Of a stretch of DNA of 64,000 bases, positions 58,907 to 64,000 are shown piece after piece. Positions within the stretch are counted from its first letter, which is position 1. Each line of letters opens with the position of its first letter. Position numbers and translations under genes: made by a program. The notes beneath the pieces are model-generated. The model saw only the letters and a program-made list of their open reading frames with translations, made no database searches and had not been told where the DNA came from. This DNA comes from Staphylococcus felis (GTDB taxonomy: Bacteria > Bacillota > Bacilli > Staphylococcales > Staphylococcaceae), in the NCBI RefSeq assembly GCF_003012915.1, contig NZ_CP027770.1, positions 2,415,424 through 2,479,423 on the forward strand. Reading direction: 5' to 3'.

Positions 58907-59021
58907 ACCTGGCACCGTCCTACTCTTGCGGAACGTAAGTCCGACTACCATCGGCGCTAAAGAGCTTAACTTCTGTGTTCGGCATGGGAACAGGTGTGAC
59001 CTCTTTGCCATTGGCACCAGA
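58907..59021 (-). rRNA. rrf: 5S ribosomal RNA
   Basis: Starts TCTGGTGCCAATGGCAAAGA, carries CCCATGCCGAACACAGAAGT and ends GTAGGACGGTGCCAGG, about 115 nt. Ends estimated from conserved pairing of both termini. Confidence 0.95.
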
Positions 59022-59093
59022 TAAACATTTGAATGCTTATACATTCAAAACTAGATAGTAAGTAACTTCTCACAAGCAAACCTTGTTATGAAT

Positions 59094-63957
<4,864 letters not shown>

Positions 63958-64000
63958 TAGAGTAAGCTTGATATAGCTCTTTGATTGTTTAAGTCAATCA

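Overview
The window is chromosomal DNA of a Staphylococcus species. The evidence is a complete agr quorum-sensing locus with an RNAIII/delta-haemolysin gene, the neighbours mroQ, sdrH and a nitrilase gene, a pmt-type toxin-export locus, gntRKP, and an ilv-leu-ilvA operon in the usual staphylococcal order. The predicted autoinducing peptide has a Cys thiolactone core (KINTCTVYF), not the Ser-lactone type of the S. intermedius/pseudintermedius group. From memory it is closest to peptides of the S. hyicus/agnetis/chromogenes group; that placement is inference.

Layout. 1-9.5 kb: 3' end of ppaC, a small acetyltransferase, an aldehyde dehydrogenase, a lactonase, small or unknown genes, a C45 Ntn-hydrolase, a HAAS/DUF4097 membrane pair and a thioredoxin-like protein. 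9.5-13.2 kb: gntR-gntK-gntP with a readable promoter, operator and cre site. 13.3-18.2 kb: a GntR-type regulator with two ABC transporter ATPase/permease sets (pmt-like, with one extra membrane gene), then two very small membrane-protein genes, one resembling Fst-type type I toxins. 18.4-22.5 kb: aminotransferase, SPL-like radical SAM protein, Ogt and an M20 deacylase.

22.5-29.3 kb is an accessory scar ending at the 3' end of groEL. It holds two identical-length (1225 bp) IS3-family copies in opposite orientation, a MITE-like element, a secreted 162-aa protein followed by a 125-aa cytosolic protein, an endolysin-like relic, a decayed secreted toxin gene translationally coupled to a DUF3885 immunity-like gene that one IS interrupts, and a decayed tyrosine integrase. 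I read this as the remains of a prophage or pathogenicity island at the groEL site.

29.3-38.1 kb is groESL (CIRCE plus CtsR boxes), mroQ, sdrH, nitrilase, RNAIII/hld and agrBDCA. agrC is broken by a one-base frame change beside homopolymer runs, so this genome copy may be agr-defective unless the change is phase variable or an assembly error. 38.1-41.1 kb: a lone sucrose-6-phosphate hydrolase gene whose catalytic motifs are all altered, and a thiosulfate transporter/TusA pair. 41.8-47.3 kb: rex with its own operator, an ABC-F gene and tsaE-tsaB-rimI-tsaD. 47.4-58.6 kb: the branched-chain amino-acid operon behind a CodY-like box and a leader-peptide attenuator. 58.8-64 kb: an rRNA operon (16S-23S-5S, minus strand) without spacer tRNAs.
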